A stretch of 64,000 bases of DNA, taken from assembly GCF_020103725.1 (NCBI RefSeq), contig NZ_JAHXBG010000042.1, positions 1-64,000 of the forward strand, in the 5' to 3' direction. The stretch is from Hyalangium gracile (GTDB taxonomy: Bacteria > Myxococcota > Myxococcia > Myxococcales > Myxococcaceae). The notes below the pieces were generated by a model. The model saw nothing but the letters and a program-made list of their open reading frames with translations. It had not been told where the DNA came from and searched no databases. The position numbers and the translations under genes are program-made. Shown piece after piece: positions 62,762 to 64,000 of the stretch (its first letter is position 1; the number at the start of each line of letters is the position of its first letter).

Positions 62762-63067
62762 GCCTCCGCTCCGGGAGCATCCCCTAAGCCCTTGAAACCT
62801 CGGTGCTGAGCGCCAGCAGGCGCGCCTCCCGGCGAGCCGTCTCGCTGGAGCCGTGCCCACCGTGGGCCAACCCCCACGCGCTGTCGCCTACCCGAAACCC
62901 GGGTTGTTCACGACCCAACTGGTGCACGGATTATCCATGCATGACTAGCTTTCTCAGTTTTTGATTATTAACCTGGTTCGCGGCAATAACGAGCATTCCT
63001 GTTCTTGCCGGATTCGAAGGGCTTCACGGCTGCTCCTCACTTCGACTCACCCAGCACGGGGGGACAC
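62762..63067. other. gap between paralogues with an A+T-rich promoter-like island
   Basis: 306 bases without a gene. About 62931-62999 is strikingly A+T-rich for this genome (around CAGTTTTTGATTATTAACC) and is likely the promoter of the second NGLS gene, whose start follows about 70-130 bases later. I saw no perfect long palindrome and no terminator with a T-run. Confidence 0.45.
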
Positions 63068-64000
63068 ATGCAGACCACTCGGACGACCCAGGGACACCTC
63101 TCCACGAGCCAGGCGCACACCCACGAAGGGCAGGTAGTCCCCCCGCTGATGGTGCTCCTGGTGTCGCTGGCCGCCGGCTGCGGGATGCCGGAGGAGTCCA
63201 CCGACACCTCCTGGCAGCCCGAGCAGCAGCTGCAGGAGGTGGAGGGTGACAACGGCCTGTCCGTCAATGGCCTGTCCGTCAATGGCCTGTCCGTCAATGG
63301 CCTGTCCGTCAATGGCCTGTCCGTCAACGGCCTGTCGGCCACCAGCTTCCAGTCGTGGTTCCAGGGAGCCCCGGCGCAGGCCAACAGCGTGATGAGCTAC
63401 GTGGTCCTCTGCGCCGCGCCCGCGGGCCAGACGTTCACGTACACGGACGCGACCACCGGGCAGGGCTACTCCTGGAGCGGCAAGCTGGGCCTGGCGCCCG
63501 GCTGGGCCAGCGGTCTGCCCGCCACCGTCGCCGAGCAGCAGGTCGTCTCCGCGTGCCTGGCCGCCCACGTCAACAAGTACGGCGTCCACGTCTCCATCTC
63601 CATGCTGGGGCGCAACGGCGACGGCCAGACCATCCCCTACAGCTCGCTGGAGCTGTCCACCCACGCGCGCCGCGAGGCCTGCCTCTTCGGCAACCTCTTC
63701 ACGGGCCAGGGCATCTACGTGGGCAATGACGGGCCGGCGCTCAGCTCCACCCAGAGCTCCTCGCGGGCCTGCACGCTCGCGGACGGGGTGAACTCCGCGC
63801 GCGCCGCCGAGTGCTCGCCGCTCACGCCGGTCGGCTCCTGCGACAGCTACTGCACCCTGGATCCGTCGGGCACCTTCTACACCTCGTGCACGTACAATGG
63901 CGTCACCTACCAGCCCCTCACCACCCGGCTGCGCAGCCAGGACATCTACGAGTGCGGTGACGGCATCTGCCAGGTGACCGAGAGCTGCGGCACGTCCAAC
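63068..64000 (+). CDS. NGLS-repeat lipoprotein, second of a tandem pair (3' end outside the window)
   Basis: 311 residues are visible. A 37-residue N-terminal segment, with hydrophobic core PPLMVLLVSLAAGC, is a lipoprotein signal with an extended basic start. Six NGLSV/A pentapeptides occupy about residues 62-91. The domain that follows copies that of the first gene almost line by line (YVVLCAAPAGQTFTYTDAT, SACLAAHVNKYGVHVSIS, REACLFGNLF) and the cysteine-rich tail starts (ECGDGICQVTESCG) before the window ends in frame. A GGGGGGG run stands 5 bases before the ATG as ribosome site. The two are tandem duplicates that have diverged outside the domain core. Confidence 0.8.
   Translation, partial: MQTTRTTQGHLSTSQAHTHEGQVVPPLMVLLVSLAAGCGMPEESTDTSWQPEQQLQEVEGDNGLSVNGLSVNGLSVNGLSVNGLSVNGLSATSFQSWFQGAPAQANSVMSYVVLCAAPAGQTFTYTDATTGQGYSWSGKLGLAPGWASGLPATVAEQQVVSACLAAHVNKYGVHVSISMLGRNGDGQTIPYSSLELSTHARREACLFGNLFTGQGIYVGNDGPALSSTQSSSRACTLADGVNSARAAECSPLTPVGSCDSYCTLDPSGTFYTSCTYNGVTYQPLTTRLRSQDIYECGDGICQVTESCGTSN
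63251..63340. repeat. six 15-base tandem repeats encoding NGLSV/A
   Basis: Unit AAYGGCCTGTCCGTC six times, the last ending in GCC. The copy number equals that in the first paralogue, but the fifth residue differs (Val instead of Ala) and the wobble base of Asn differs, so each array has been homogenised separately. Confidence 0.9.

Noticed and set aside
61970-63340. CRISPR-like arrays at the NGLS repeats
   Set aside because: The 15-base units are contiguous without spacers and lie in frame inside lipoprotein genes.

Overview
The window is about 64 kb of very G+C-rich DNA with dense coding on both strands. The gene content points to a fruiting myxobacterium of the Cystobacterineae (Archangium, Cystobacter or Hyalangium type). 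The evidence is several giant one-component kinases and hybrid histidine kinases, a Myxococcus-type cysteine-rich repeat, long lipoproteins built of kelch and Ig-like repeats, a Sit-like toxin lipoprotein and NGLS-repeat lipoproteins. Taxonomy is inference from style; there is no rRNA gene here and no tRNA gene was seen. No insertion sequence, prophage or CRISPR array was recognised.

Layout. 1-8.1 kb: tail of an unknown gene, a lipoprotein esterase and a YdjC/ChbG deacetylase, a hybrid kinase with a pseudo-receiver, queF, a Ser/Thr kinase-truB pair, a tiny lipoprotein and a cardiolipin synthase-like PLD protein. 8.1-13.5 kb: accessory zone with a Sit-like toxin/immunity pair, an AsmA-like protein, a small orphan gene preceded by a probable gene remnant, and about 0.5 kb without genes. 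13.5-24.7 kb: NeuD-type acyltransferase, a 1660-residue kelch/Ig lipoprotein and a 1783-residue Ser/Thr kinase-ATPase-histidine kinase. 24.9-31 kb: a DUF4157 (HEAAH)-OmpA fusion, then a four-gene SDR / acyl-CoA dehydrogenase / APH-fold kinase / DUF6285 operon facing a TetR regulator across a perfect palindrome. 31-37.4 kb: two zinc alcohol dehydrogenases flanking a divergent ppk-ppx polyphosphate pair. 37.5-49 kb: a repeat lipoprotein, a QueA-like/SDR pair, a thioredoxin-domain protein, a caspase-like protease with an EF-hand facing an XRE-cupin regulator, an Ap4A phosphorylase-like/2OG-oxygenase pair and a DUF4230 protein. 49-58.5 kb: an Rpn-type nuclease homologue, a TPR protein with a second degenerate hybrid kinase, a DUF2270 protein, NAD-type isocitrate/isopropylmalate dehydrogenase, a glutathione peroxidase-thioredoxin pair, a glutamine amidotransferase and a secreted orphan. 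58.4-64 kb: a 1023-residue cyclase-like/ATPase/TPR regulator and two tandem NGLS-repeat lipoproteins, the second cut by the window end.

Themes. The most coherent pathway is the 26.7-30.9 kb operon, whose four genes match the lvaD-lvaC-lvaA-lvaB logic for 4-hydroxyacyl-CoA catabolism. The strongest candidates for poorly described biology are that operon with its TetR control, the DUF4157-OmpA fusion beside it, the Sit-like toxin pair, the calcium-binding caspase-like protein, and the NGLS lipoprotein family. Three signalling proteins carry a domain whose key catalytic residues are lost (a pseudo-receiver, a degenerate HATPase and a degenerate cyclase), which suggests scaffold or sensory use.
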